Source of the DNA: Bacteroidales bacterium
GTDB lineage: Bacteria; Bacteroidota; Bacteroidia; Bacteroidales; UBA932
DNA: 50,455 nt
NCBI GenBank assembly: GCA_017439305.1
Contig: JAFSJK010000077.1
Location: forward strand, 1-50,455
Direction of reading: 5' to 3'
The position numbers were made by a program, and so were the translations under genes. The first letter of the stretch is position 1, and every line of letters starts with the position of its first letter. The notes under the pieces were generated by a model that saw only the letters and a program-made list of their open reading frames with translations, was not told the origin of the DNA and did not search any database. Positions 17,042 through 24,816 of the stretch are shown here, piece by piece.

Positions 17042-19890
17042 CTTCCACAAATCGTTTTAAAGTCACAATAACCGCAGGTAGCAGCCTCCTGCGTCCGGCG
17101 GAACGGGACGGAAGGGTCCACCATCTCGGCGAGCATGGTTTTCAGGCGCTCCCGCGTCAGGCGCGTGAACTCAGCGCTCTGGGGACGGTCCTCCAGCGGC
17201 TGGGTGAACAGGCGGGAGACCGCATAGATGGAATTCACCATCGGCCGGTCCTTCAGATCGGGATACGCGCCAGCGAGAAGGCCGTAGATGAACAGCTGGA
17301 GGGCGATTTTCGGACGGCCGGTGTTCGAAGCGCCGAACAGCTTGTCCACCACTGCGGCGGCATTGTCGTCCGTGATATTGATGTCTTCGTCCTCCACGCG
17401 GCCGGTCTTGTAGTCCACGATGCGGACCTCCCCGTCCAGATAACTGTCGATCCGGTCGGCGAAACCCTTGATGGTGAAGCCCTCGAACCGGCACTCCATC
17501 TTCTGCTCCATATACAGGATGTCGAAGCCCGGGGAGCCCGAGCGGACCAGCAGGTCCCGGTCGTGCTTCAGCGTCTGGAGAACATACTCCACGATCACCT
17601 CCTCCACGACCAGGTCGCGGCCGGTGACGTCGATGGTCTGCATCTCCTCCATGATGAGGCGGCGGACCAGGTCGCGCAGGCCCTTCTTGTCCTGCAGGAG
17701 CCCGTCCAGGACGGCCACCGTCACTTTCTTGCGTCCCTTGTACAAGGTCTGCATCGTCCGGTGATACACCCGGCCCAGGCTGCCGGAGTCAAGCGACTCG
17801 GCCACCTCGTCCTCCGTCTGGAGCCGTTCGACGAACTGGTAATAGAACTTGGCCGGACAGGCCAGATAGTTCTGCAGGGTGGAGGCGGACAGTTTCCCCT
17901 CCCGGATGGCCGCAATGGCCTCCGGGGTCTTCTCAATCACGTCTTCCGCAGGCGCAAGCTGCATGCCGGCCGTCACGACGAAACGTTCCATCGGCACCCC
18001 GAAATGATATTCGAGCTGCTTGATATACCGGCTTTCCTCCCCGGTCTTGAGCCCTTCGGTACGGCTGTCGTACAGGAGCCAGACATCGTCGGCACGCTGG
18101 ATCATCCGGTAGAAATAGTAGGCCCACACGCTGTCCTGATACTCGAACGTGGGAAGGCCGAAGCCCTTGCGGAGTTCCGGCGGGATGAAGGAGGTGCCGG
18201 ATCGGCGGCGCGGGAAGGTTCCCTCATTGGCGGAAAGGATGACGAGGTTCTTGAAATCCAGCGCGCGCGTTTCCAGAGGTCCCATCACCTGGAGTCCTTC
18301 CAGCGGTTCGCCCCGGAACGGGACGGATTCCCCGGAAAGCAGTTGGTCCAGCAGGTGCAGCCAAGTGGCGGGAAGCACCGCCAGGTCCATCTCGTCAAGC
18401 AGGTTCACTGACTGGAGAGACCGTTTGGCGAAATCCAGTTCCAGCAGCATCGACTCCACGCCACGGAGCTTCCAGCCCACATAGCTGATGATGTCGGCGA
18501 GCCAGGCGGCCAGCGTCCGGTTCTGGTCGGCCGAGGGATCCTTGGGCTGCAGGATGACCGGACGGAACACGAGATCCAGCATGGGCCCGCCCTGCAGGTC
18601 CTTCTGCGGGATGTAATACTTGGCCTGGTCCTTGACGGCCTTCACGACGGCTTCCTCTTCCGGGGTAAGGACGGCCCGGAACAGGCTGTTGGAGAAGATG
18701 GAACGCACGTCGCGATGATAGAAAAACCAGCCTCCCGCCTTCTCCCGCAGACGCTGCTGCATCGCCGCGACCGAGGAAATCAGGGAATAGACCGCACCGC
18801 CCGTAAGCGCACAACCCATTGTAACATTGATGCTTCCGTACTCGGGCGGGATAGCGTTCAAAAGCGGCATCAGGAGATTCTCGTCGGGAAGGACGAAGGC
18901 AGTTTCCACCGGATCGCCGGCCGGACAGCGTCGCAGGATCTCCGGCGCCACCTTGGCCTGGCCGGCCGAGGAAGGGACACTGACGATGTGGAAAGACGGA
19001 TGGCCGGCCCCCTCAATCGGGAAGGCGTTCGGGAAGGCCCGGACATTCTCCTCCATGAAGACGGAGGACTTGTTCCGGGGATCGCGGACCGCATCGGAAA
19101 CGTAATCCCAGCAGAACTCGGCGATGCCGGCGTCCCGCATCCGCCCGAGGACCGTCCGCTCGCATTCGTTCAAGGCATTGAGCCCGATGACGACGTAGCG
19201 GCGAACCTCCGGGAACACCCCCGACAGGATGTCCGTCACGGACTCCCCGCCTTTCAAGCGGGCGGCGAAGTTCCGATACACCATGCCTTCGTAGGCCATC
19301 CCCTTCTGCCCAAGGCGGTTCCGGAAATCGCGATAGAGCGGGAACAGGATGTTCCAGACCTGGAGGAAGCGGGCCTTGACCGTGGTGTCGTCGGTATCCA
19401 GATGGACGGTCAGACGGCCGTTGCGGTCCCGGAAATGGGCGACGAACCGGCGGACGGCTTCCCGCTGTACGTCGGACAGATGGCTGTAGTCGTCCTGGAT
19501 GTCCTTGAAGTCCGCCACGTCCGTGAACAGGCCTTCCGCGTCCACGAGGAACTTGTCCACATCGTCGAAGTCCGCCAGGATGACCTCGCCCCAGAAGATG
19601 AACTCGTCCAGGGGTTCGGCCTTGGGATAGACCGACTGGTAAGATTCGTACAAAGCCAGCAGGAGACGGATGCGGTCCGTCACCTCGCCGCCGTAAACCC
19701 TGTAAAAGAAGTCATTGATGGTCAAGGACATCGGTGCATGCATGGGCCTGTCGGAGCCCCCCTCCCGGAGCAAGTCGCCCAGGTACTTCCGGAAAAACAC
19801 GGAAGACCGGCGGTTCGGGAAAATGAAGCAGATGTCCTGTATGTCCGTCGCGAGATAATGGGCTGCGACCTGTTTCAAAAAAGGTGTCAT
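17038..19890 (-). CDS. addB: AddB-like PD-(D/E)xK exonuclease with Fe-S cysteines
   Basis: 950-aa partner subunit of AddA. The N-terminus (ICFIFPNRRSSVFFRKYL) matches AddB-like proteins of Bacteroidota and lacks a Walker A, so this subunit probably does not hydrolyse ATP. The C-terminus has the nuclease motif IKGFADRIDSYLDG...IVDYKTG. It also has a cysteine set that would hold an Fe-S cluster: CPAKFYYQF near residue 675 and CGYCDFKTIC at the very end. It leads the addB-addA operon. Two TATCTTTG boxes precede it; the nearer one ends only 4 nt before the ATG, so a leaderless transcript is possible. Confidence 0.88.
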   Translation of the reverse strand: MTPFLKQVAAHYLATDIQDICFIFPNRRSSVFFRKYLGDLLREGGSDRPMHAPMSLTINDFFYRVYGGEVTDRIRLLLALYESYQSVYPKAEPLDEFIFWGEVILADFDDVDKFLVDAEGLFTDVADFKDIQDDYSHLSDVQREAVRRFVAHFRDRNGRLTVHLDTDDTTVKARFLQVWNILFPLYRDFRNRLGQKGMAYEGMVYRNFAARLKGGESVTDILSGVFPEVRRYVVIGLNALNECERTVLGRMRDAGIAEFCWDYVSDAVRDPRNKSSVFMEENVRAFPNAFPIEGAGHPSFHIVSVPSSAGQAKVAPEILRRCPAGDPVETAFVLPDENLLMPLLNAIPPEYGSINVTMGCALTGGAVYSLISSVAAMQQRLREKAGGWFFYHRDVRSIFSNSLFRAVLTPEEEAVVKAVKDQAKYYIPQKDLQGGPMLDLVFRPVILQPKDPSADQNRTLAAWLADIISYVGWKLRGVESMLLELDFAKRSLQSVNLLDEMDLAVLPATWLHLLDQLLSGESVPFRGEPLEGLQVMGPLETRALDFKNLVILSANEGTFPRRRSGTSFIPPELRKGFGLPTFEYQDSVWAYYFYRMIQRADDVWLLYDSRTEGLKTGEESRYIKQLEYHFGVPMERFVVTAGMQLAPAEDVIEKTPEAIAAIREGKLSASTLQNYLACPAKFYYQFVERLQTEDEVAESLDSGSLGRVYHRTMQTLYKGRKKVTVAVLDGLLQDKKGLRDLVRRLIMEEMQTIDVTGRDLVVEEVIVEYVLQTLKHDRDLLVRSGSPGFDILYMEQKMECRFEGFTIKGFADRIDSYLDGEVRIVDYKTGRVEDEDINITDDNAAAVVDKLFGASNTGRPKIALQLFIYGLLAGAYPDLKDRPMVNSIYAVSRLFTQPLEDRPQSAEFTRLTRERLKTMLAEMVDPSVPFRRTQEAATCGYCDFKTICGR

Positions 19891-19894
19891 GCTA

Positions 19895-19902
19895 CAAAGA
19901 TA
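19895..19902 (-). promoter_or_regulatory. Proximal -7 box of addB (leaderless geometry)
   Basis: TATCTTTG followed by tagc and then the ATG at 19890. A start site 5-7 nt past the box would fall on the start codon itself. No -33 TTTG at normal spacing is seen. Confidence 0.45.
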
Positions 19903-19947
19903 TACCTACCTTTTGCCAAAACATTACACAATCAAAAGATCTTTTAT

Positions 19948-19979
19948 CAAAGATACATCTTTTCGGGCGCTGTTGCAAA
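19948..19979 (-). promoter_or_regulatory. Distal promoter of addB-addA
   Basis: On the minus strand, -33 TTTG at 19979-19976, a 20-bp spacer and -7 TATCTTTG at 19955-19948: a full consensus. The implied leader is about 50 nt. The -33 lies in TTGCAAA, shared with the divergent rubrerythrin promoter. Confidence 0.7.
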
Positions 19980-20003
19980 TGAACGGGAAATTGTTTATCT
20001 TTG
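19972..20003 (+). promoter_or_regulatory. Promoter of rubrerythrin
   Basis: -33 gTTG at 19972-19975, a 20-bp spacer, -7 TATCTTTG at 19996-20003, and a leader of about 33 nt. It shares its -33 region with the leftward addB promoter. Confidence 0.7.
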
Positions 20004-20042
20004 TAATTAGAATTATTCAAAACAACACAAAAGGAACCTGAT

Positions 20043-20597
20043 ATGAAGAAAAAATTCCGCTGCCTCGTATGCGGTTATGTGTACGAAGGTGAAAATCCGC
20101 CCGCAGAGTGCCCCGTATGCCACGTGAAGTCCGACAAGTTCGTCGAAGTCAAGGAAGAGGAAGGCAAGCCCATGTGGGCCTGCGAGCATGAACTCGGCGT
20201 CGCCAAGGGCTGCGACCCGGAAATCTGGGCCGGTCTCCAGGAACACTTCCACGGTGAATGCACGGAAGTAGGCATGTACCTCGCCATGAGCCGCCAGGCC
20301 GAACGCGAGGGCTATCCCGAGGTCGCCGACGCCTTCAAGCGCTACGCCTTCGAGGAGGCGGACCACGCCGCCCGCATCGCCGAACTCCTCGGCGAAGTCG
20401 TCTGGGACACCAAGACGAACCTCAAGAAGCGTTACGAAGCCGAAGCCGGCGCTTGCGAAGGCAAACTCGCCATCGCCAAGAAGGCAAAGGCGCTCGGCTA
20501 CGACGCCATCCATGACACCATCCACGAGATGGCCCGCGACGAAGCCCGTCACGGTGCCGGCTTCCTGGGCCTGTACAACCGCCTCTTCAAGAAGTAG
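20043..20597 (+). CDS. Reverse rubrerythrin (rubredoxin + ferritin-like)
   Basis: Peroxide-reducing di-iron protein protecting an anaerobe from oxidative stress. In this 184-aa protein the rubredoxin domain is N-terminal: Cys7-x2-Cys10 and Cys23-x2-Cys26 bind one iron. The order is therefore that of reverse rubrerythrins, also named NADH peroxidase. The four-helix ferritin-like domain follows from about residue 50, with the di-iron ligands in [25 protein letters not shown] and [10 protein letters not shown]. The gene is monocistronic and followed by a strong hairpin. The electron donor is not encoded nearby. Confidence 0.94.
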   Translation: MKKKFRCLVCGYVYEGENPPAECPVCHVKSDKFVEVKEEEGKPMWACEHELGVAKGCDPEIWAGLQEHFHGECTEVGMYLAMSRQAEREGYPEVADAFKRYAFEEADHAARIAELLGEVVWDTKTNLKKRYEAEAGACEGKLAIAKKAKALGYDAIHDTIHEMARDEARHGAGFLGLYNRLFKK

Positions 20598-20636
20598 AGC
20601 GTAACGTACCAGGCTGATGATCAGCCGTTTAAACGA

Positions 20637-20673
20637 AGGTCTATGTCCTTTTTGGAACATAGACCTTTCTTTA
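20637..20673. terminator. Terminator after rubrerythrin
   Basis: Stem AGGTCTATGT (20638-20647) / ACATAGACCT (20658-20667) with a cctttttgga loop, followed by a T-rich stretch on the plus strand. It lies between two convergent genes and may serve both. Confidence 0.8.
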
Positions 20674-20685
20674 ATGCCTTGATAA

Positions 20686-21534
20686 TCAGTACAATTCCTT
20701 GAATCCCCGGTACAGGTAACCAACCAGGTCCGAGCTGGAATACCCCTCGGCCGTGCGCTCCTGCGTCAGGATGTCGCCGGTGCGGCCGTGGAGCCAGACG
20801 GCGAGGGCGGCGGCATCGGCCGATGCATAGCCACGCGCGAGGAGGCCGCCCAAGAGGCCGGTCAGCACGTCGCCGCTTCCTCCCTTTGCCAGCCCCGGAT
20901 TGCCGGTCGTATTGACCAGGCAGTCTCCGGCAGAAGTGAATACTTTCGTATGGAAGCCTTTCATTACCAGTGTACAACCGGTGGAAGTGCAAAGCGATTG
21001 AACCTGGCGATCCCGTTCTTCAACGTCGTTCCAGGGTAGCAGGCGCCTCAACTCCCCGAGATGCGGGGTAAGGACCGCACCCATCGGCAAATGATTCTGC
21101 CAGTCAGGGACCTCGGAAAGGATGTTCAGCGCGTCAGCATCGACAATCACGGGGAGATTCCGCTCCTGGGCCGCTTTCAACAGGGCAAGCAGCGCCTCCT
21201 TCGTCTCCGGACGCCGTCCCAGTCCCGGCCCCACAGCCACAGCAGTGTATCGGTCCATGGACACCGGCACGCGGCTGAAGCCCTCCCCCGGATCCTCCGA
21301 CAGCATCGCCGACGGATCCCTGACCACGACCGCCTGCAGCGCCCGTTCCGTGGAATGCAGCGTCACCAGCCCGCACCCGGACCGCAACGCCGCCCCAGTC
21401 GCCAACACAGCCGCCCCAGGCATCGTCTGGCACCCTGCCACGACAAGCAAGTGTCCATAATCACCTTTATGGCTCTCCTCCGCCCGCTGTAGCAGCCGAG
21501 GTCGGAGATAGGCGGAATCGATCGAAGTCATCAT
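20686..21534 (-). CDS. nnrD: ADP-dependent NAD(P)H-hydrate dehydratase
   Basis: Repairs hydrated NAD(P)H using ADP as the phosphate donor. The 282-aa product belongs to the ribokinase-like CARKD family: HKGDYGHLLVVAG near the start, AVGPGLGR, VIVDADALN, LTPHLGELRRLL, MKGFHTKVF and the signature GNPGLAKGGSGDVLTG with the catalytic Asp. It covers only the dehydratase half; the epimerase (NnrE) domain often fused in other bacteria is absent. The ATG at 21534 (or 21531) is chosen because the -7 box lies at 21555-21562, inside the longer ORF. Confidence 0.9.
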   Translation of the reverse strand: MMTSIDSAYLRPRLLQRAEESHKGDYGHLLVVAGCQTMPGAAVLATGAALRSGCGLVTLHSTERALQAVVVRDPSAMLSEDPGEGFSRVPVSMDRYTAVAVGPGLGRRPETKEALLALLKAAQERNLPVIVDADALNILSEVPDWQNHLPMGAVLTPHLGELRRLLPWNDVEERDRQVQSLCTSTGCTLVMKGFHTKVFTSAGDCLVNTTGNPGLAKGGSGDVLTGLLGGLLARGYASADAAALAVWLHGRTGDILTQERTAEGYSSSDLVGYLYRGFKELY

Positions 21535-21554
21535 ATCAAATCTTTTTGCGAACA

Positions 21555-21562
21555 CAAAGATA
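21555..21562 (-). promoter_or_regulatory. Promoter -7 box of nnrD
   Basis: TATCTTTG on the minus strand, 20 nt upstream of the ATG at 21534. It excludes the longer in-frame start at 21594. Confidence 0.6.
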
Positions 21563-21633
21563 GGAAGAATTCCGGGACTATTTGTTTCTTGCAAAATGTT
21601 TATTATCTTGCGAAAACATTAATAACCAATGTT

Positions 21634-21891
21634 ATGAACATTATTCTTACCCTGCTCTTCGGAGCCATCGCGGGCTGGCTGGCCGGCTTCTTCGTGGTCA
21701 AGGACAAAGGTGGCCTCATCTGGAACATCATCATCGGCCTCCTCGGCGGTCTGGTCGGCGGCTGGCTGTTGGGCAAGCTTGGCGCAAGCGGATCCTTCTG
21801 GTCCCAGTGGTATGGCCAGATCGTGTGCGCTCTCATCGGCGCCGTGGTCCTGCTGTGGGTCTGGAACCTGATCAAGAAATTGCTCAAGTAA
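21634..21891 (+). CDS. GlsB/YeaQ/YmgE-family small membrane protein
   Basis: 85-aa hydrophobic protein with three predicted transmembrane helices and the Gly-rich pattern of the transglycosylase-associated (GlsB/YeaQ) family: LLFGAIAGWLAGFFV, IWNIIIGLLGGLVGGWLLG and IVCALIGAVVLLWVW. Members are often linked to envelope or general stress, but the biochemical role is unknown. The ATG at 21634 gives the standard MNIILTLLFGAIAG start; an earlier ATG at 21589 adds 15 residues in the promoter region. It is followed by a terminator. Confidence 0.82.
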   Translation: MNIILTLLFGAIAGWLAGFFVVKDKGGLIWNIIIGLLGGLVGGWLLGKLGASGSFWSQWYGQIVCALIGAVVLLWVWNLIKKLLK

Positions 21892-21921
21892 GGCAATCTC
21901 TTCTTCTTTGAAACTTGCTGT

Positions 21922-21962
21922 CCGCATCCTGCCCTGAACGGGTCGGGATGCGGATGGTTTTT
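21922..21962 (+). terminator. Terminator between glsB-like gene and esterase
   Basis: Stem CCGCATCC (21922-21929) / GGATGCGG (21946-21953) with an inner CCC/GGG pair, followed by ggttttta. The T run touches the stop codon of the convergent esterase. Confidence 0.8.
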
Positions 21963-22896
21963 ACTGCAGACATTGATCCATGAACGCAATCATGCGGGCG
22001 TTGACCTCCTTCGATTCGGGGAGGGCCGGGGCGATTACGTTGTGGACATGCCCCACCTGGCGGTCGTCCGAAGGGATGTCAATGAACTCCACCGGACGGC
22101 TTAGGGAATCGCAGTCCGCCTTGATCTGGAGCGACTGACCCCGAATGAAATCGCGGGTGCAGGTGGACACCAGCAAAGGCCCATGGAAACCGCCGATATA
22201 GGTACGGGGTGACATCGAAGCCATCCACTCCCTGTTCCTGTATCGCGGGCCGATGAACCATGCCAGGGCACTCTTCGCGAAGGAGCCTGCCTCCCCGAAC
22301 GTCGCAAAATCATAGGCGGGACAGTTGATGAGGACCCCGCGCGAGGCGAAGACCTTCGGGCGGATGGGCATGGATGTATTCTCCACGCCTTCAGCCATAT
22401 ACAGGGCCAGATGCCCGCCAGCCGAATCGCCCGTCAGGAACATCCGGTCCTTGTTGAGCCCAAGCTCCCCGGCATGGACAGCCAGGTAGTCCAGCCCGGC
22501 GGCGCAGTCGGCCAGCTCGTCCGAAACATCCCGTTTTCCGTCGTTCAGCCGGTATTCGAGCAGGACGACATCGTAGCCCGCCTTCAGGAATTCGGACGCG
22601 AACTTTCGGTTGTTATCCCGCCTCCCGGCCACATAGAATCCCCCGTGTATGTCAATGAGGACGGCATCCTTCCGGACAGCCTTGTCCGCATAATAGATGT
22701 CAAGCACCTGGTTGGGATGCCCGCTCTCCACATAGGGAACGCCGATCCGCTTGTCGCACGAATCCGCATACGTGAGCTCCGTGGAAGCCTTATTGCTCCC
22801 CGACACCATCATCTTCAACATGGATTTGCTGATCTTGATCCCGCCGCAACCGGCCGCCAGGGTCAGCATAACCATCAATAGGACTGTCCGTTTCAT
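21961..22896 (-). CDS. Alpha/beta-hydrolase lipoprotein (HSL/BD-FAE-like esterase)
   Basis: 311-aa exported esterase with a lipobox LTLAAGC (Cys17). The fold is marked by the oxyanion motif HGG (His84-Gly85-Gly86 in DIHGGFYVAG), the nucleophile elbow GDSAGG with Ser158, and a C-terminal GHVHNVI carrying the likely catalytic His. The arrangement is that of carboxylesterases and feruloyl/acetyl esterases of the hormone-sensitive-lipase type. The long N-terminal extension of the open frame (to 23133) runs through the palindrome array and is not coding; the -7 box at 22920-22927 supports the ATG at 22896. Substrate unknown. Confidence 0.85.
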   Translation of the reverse strand: MKRTVLLMVMLTLAAGCGGIKISKSMLKMMVSGSNKASTELTYADSCDKRIGVPYVESGHPNQVLDIYYADKAVRKDAVLIDIHGGFYVAGRRDNNRKFASEFLKAGYDVVLLEYRLNDGKRDVSDELADCAAGLDYLAVHAGELGLNKDRMFLTGDSAGGHLALYMAEGVENTSMPIRPKVFASRGVLINCPAYDFATFGEAGSFAKSALAWFIGPRYRNREWMASMSPRTYIGGFHGPLLVSTCTRDFIRGQSLQIKADCDSLSRPVEFIDIPSDDRQVGHVHNVIAPALPESKEVNARMIAFMDQCLQ

Positions 22897-22919
22897 ATGT
22901 CGATCTCGTTTGTTTACGC

Positions 22920-22927
22920 CAAAGATA
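22920..22927 (-). promoter_or_regulatory. Promoter -7 box of the lipoprotein esterase
   Basis: TATCTTTG on the minus strand, 23 nt before the ATG at 22896. Confidence 0.6.
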
Positions 22928-23006
22928 GCAATCTTTCGGCATTCGGGGAAATGTCTGGTCCGTCCACAGGGCCCGGGGCGGTCCCGCTCCGTGCGGACAG
23001 ACCAAA

Positions 23007-23137
23007 AACTGTGTAAAACGGGTCGTTTTGCACAGTTTTCTGCATTTTTGGCCAATAATTGTGTAAAACAGGCCGTTCTACACAGTTTTCCGTGTTTTTG
23101 GCGAGTAATTGTGCAAATACGGCGTTCCTGCACAATT
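23007..23137. repeat. Three palindromes at an exact 50-bp period
   Basis: Three 31-bp imperfect palindromes begin at 23007, 23057 and 23107. Outer arms are AACTGTG/CACAGTT, AATTGTG/CACAGTT and AATTGTG/CACAATT around a 3-5-nt centre. The two 19-bp spacers are alike (TTCtGcaTTTTTGGCcAaT). Arm changes are paired: position 3/29 is C-G, T-G and T-A in the three units, and position 8/24 is T-G, T-A and C-G. The last arm overlaps the TAA of the acyltransferase, so the array lies in that gene's 3' UTR. Confidence 0.85.
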
Positions 23138-23987
23138 ATTCACTGCTGGGGATGGCTGGCCAAGGGTTGTTTTGGATTCCGGCCATCTTTTCCATTTGCG
23201 TGTGGAGTTTGAGGCGCATGCCGTCCACTTCTTGCTTCCGGGTGTGGGTTCTGTCCGGCAGCAAGGGCTCGCCTACGATCAGGGTCATCAGGGGTTCGGA
23301 GGGTTTGCCGAACAGTTTGTACAGGCCTTTTCGCTCGCGATAGGTGATTACGAAAGGGATGATGGGCACGTTGTATTTGTAGGCCATTGTGAAAGCACCC
23401 TTGCGGAAGGGGCGGATGGGCTTGTAGTAATTCCAGCGCACTTCCTCCGGGAACACCAGGATCCAATCCCCGCGGCGGTGGAACTCGTCAAAAGCCTCGT
23501 TGAACTTGCGCATGCCCGCCACGGTCTCGGCCACAGGGATGCCGCCCATATAGCGGAGCACCCAGCCGAAGATCCCATTGAAGTGCTTGGCATACATCGG
23601 AATCCACATACGGCGGAACCACCGCACGGCGCGGCAAACAGACAGCGCATCGAAGATATACACATGGTTGCAGATGCAGACCGCCCCGCCCTTCAACTGC
23701 TCCTTATACGGCTTGAGGACCTCCTTCCCCTTGATTCGGAGCCCATACTTGATCCGGTTCCACGGCGAAACCAGGAGCCATTTGGCCAACGCATTCACCC
23801 AGCTGTTCCATTTGAAGCGGAAGGAATCGTCCAGATAGGGATACGTCTCGTCGAAGGCATACGTATCCGCGGCTCCGGCCGATTTCTCCACCTTCACCAG
23901 GTGGGCATAGGGATCCTCCTGCGGATAATCGATCACCTGCGGCGGAATGTACACACCTTCATTAACTTTCAGGTCGGGATGATGCAT
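23136..23987 (-). CDS. 1-acyl-glycerol-3-phosphate acyltransferase-like protein
   Basis: 283-aa PlsC-family acyltransferase, probably acting at the inner membrane in phospholipid or ornithine-lipid synthesis. The HX4D motif is NHVYIFDA (His108, Asp113). The second motif reads VFPEEVRW where most relatives have FPEG, and PIRPFRKGAF plus VPIIPFVITY complete motifs III and IV. About 60 N-terminal residues precede the catalytic fold. The ATG at 23987 is used; the in-frame TTG at 24011 is unlikely. No consensus -7 box is seen; TATCTTTTG just upstream has one extra base. Acyl acceptor unknown. Confidence 0.8.
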   Translation of the reverse strand: MHHPDLKVNEGVYIPPQVIDYPQEDPYAHLVKVEKSAGAADTYAFDETYPYLDDSFRFKWNSWVNALAKWLLVSPWNRIKYGLRIKGKEVLKPYKEQLKGGAVCICNHVYIFDALSVCRAVRWFRRMWIPMYAKHFNGIFGWVLRYMGGIPVAETVAGMRKFNEAFDEFHRRGDWILVFPEEVRWNYYKPIRPFRKGAFTMAYKYNVPIIPFVITYRERKGLYKLFGKPSEPLMTLIVGEPLLPDRTHTRKQEVDGMRLKLHTQMEKMAGIQNNPWPAIPSSE

Positions 23988-24054
23988 GGCAAGGGCGGTT
24001 AATGGAGGCAAAAGATAGTGAAATTAATCGGGAAATGGAACCGCGATGATTGCC

Positions 24055-24140
24055 CTCGACGACAAAATGGGCGGGATTTGTATTCGAGCCGTCGAAAATG
24101 GCCGTCTCGACGACGTTTTCAGGAGGTAGTTGTCGTCGAG
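24055..24140. repeat. Long inverted repeat upstream of the acyltransferase
   Basis: CTCGACGACAA (24055-24065) pairs perfectly with TTGTCGTCGAG (24130-24140). Inside, TCGAG / CTCGA and further CGTCGA/TCGACG segments allow a branched fold. It lies between the divergent-looking ends of the acyltransferase and the frameshifted gene and contains no ORF. Confidence 0.7.
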
Positions 24141-24154
24141 AGGGGTGAGAGTCA

Positions 24155-24449
24155 TCACTTTATTTCATCGGCCCTCGGCAGGTATTCGTCAATGGTATTG
24201 GCAATGGACAGGATTGTCTGATAGAAAAGGATATTGGAACTCTTCAGAGGCCTCCAACGCTCCTCGGACGCCTTGCCGCGAAGGAACTTATCGGTCGAAC
24301 ACCAAAGCCTTGATGTCCGGCTTCTCCAAGTCATTGTTCGGCGTATTGACAAACCCACCGGCATCCCTGATGATGTCCCGTATGGCATCATGGATTGCAT
24401 TGCCAGCCTCCAGATAGGTATTGGATAGATCAATGAGTTTCCTCTGCAT
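24155..24449 (-). pseudogene. Frameshifted small gene, unknown family
   Basis: An ATG at 24449 opens 53 codons of protein-like sequence (LIDLSNTYLEAGNAIHDAIR...IRDAGGFVNT) ending at TAA 24288-24290. A second frame takes over near 24290 and runs to 24155 with ERWRPLKSSNILFYQTILSI and NTIDEYLPRADEI. Both parts resemble the two ends of small uncharacterised Bacteroidales proteins (helical start; a closing segment with TILSIA(N/E)(T/S)I(D/E)EYL), so I infer one gene of about 98 codons broken by an indel, possibly with some middle sequence lost. A TATCTTTG box lies upstream at 24510-24517. A programmed frameshift is not excluded. Confidence 0.5.
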
Positions 24450-24509
24450 GATTCTTTTCGTTCATACTTGACCAATTCCCGCAGCGAGAATTATATCTCA
24501 TTCAACTGT

Positions 24510-24517
24510 CAAAGATA
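24510..24517 (-). promoter_or_regulatory. Promoter -7 box of the frameshifted gene
   Basis: TATCTTTG on the minus strand, 60 nt upstream of the ATG at 24449. It is intact although the gene is broken. Confidence 0.5.
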
Positions 24518-24749
24518 CGGAACCTCTCGGGAAAATGGTGATTAACTTGTATCGGGAAAAGAATAAGCGCGCACAACCGGGTTTAAACGCGTCTATTGCA
24601 GAGTAATCCGCTTATTAATTACATAATCTGAACAATCCTTAAATTGCAGACCCTACTCCAGACACACGGGATGGAACGCTACCCCTTCTTCGGAGGCTTC
24701 CGTACTTCTGAGGCTTACACTAAGAGTTAATCACCGCTACCATAATTAT

Positions 24750-24786
24750 TGCCGCCACAATCAGGATCCAACCCGAAGTGGCGGCA
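24750..24786 (-). terminator. Hairpin downstream of the 992-aa lipoprotein gene
   Basis: Perfect 9-bp arms TGCCGCCAC (24750-24758) and GTGGCGGCA (24778-24786), 31 bp after the lipoprotein stop. No U-tract follows on the minus strand, so it may be an mRNA 3' stabiliser rather than an intrinsic terminator. Confidence 0.5.
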
Positions 24787-24816
24787 AATGCCATTTACGT
24801 TATTCAGTGGGAAATA

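Larger units (their letters stand above)
24450..24816. other. Gene-poor spacer
   Basis: Contains the promoter of the frameshifted gene (24510-24517), an AACCGGGTTTAAA...ATTGC motif at 24575-24599 that recurs before hisS, and the hairpin at 24750-24786. I see no convincing gene; a 24-codon ORF at 24720-24794 is made mostly of the hairpin arms. Confidence 0.6.

Noticed and set aside
22897-23133. N-terminal extension of the lipoprotein esterase reaching 23133
   Set aside because: The frame passes through the palindrome array and past the -7 box, ahead of a normal lipoprotein signal at 22896.
23007-23137. CRISPR array
   Set aside because: Only three units, the repeats are imperfect palindromes that differ from each other, and the spacers are similar to one another. 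No cas genes are present.
24720-24794. 24-codon hydrophobic ORF on the minus strand (MAFAATSGWILIVAAIIMVAV)
   Set aside because: Its AAT and VAA codons are the two arms of the 9-bp hairpin at 24750-24786, which explains the sequence better. No start signal is seen.
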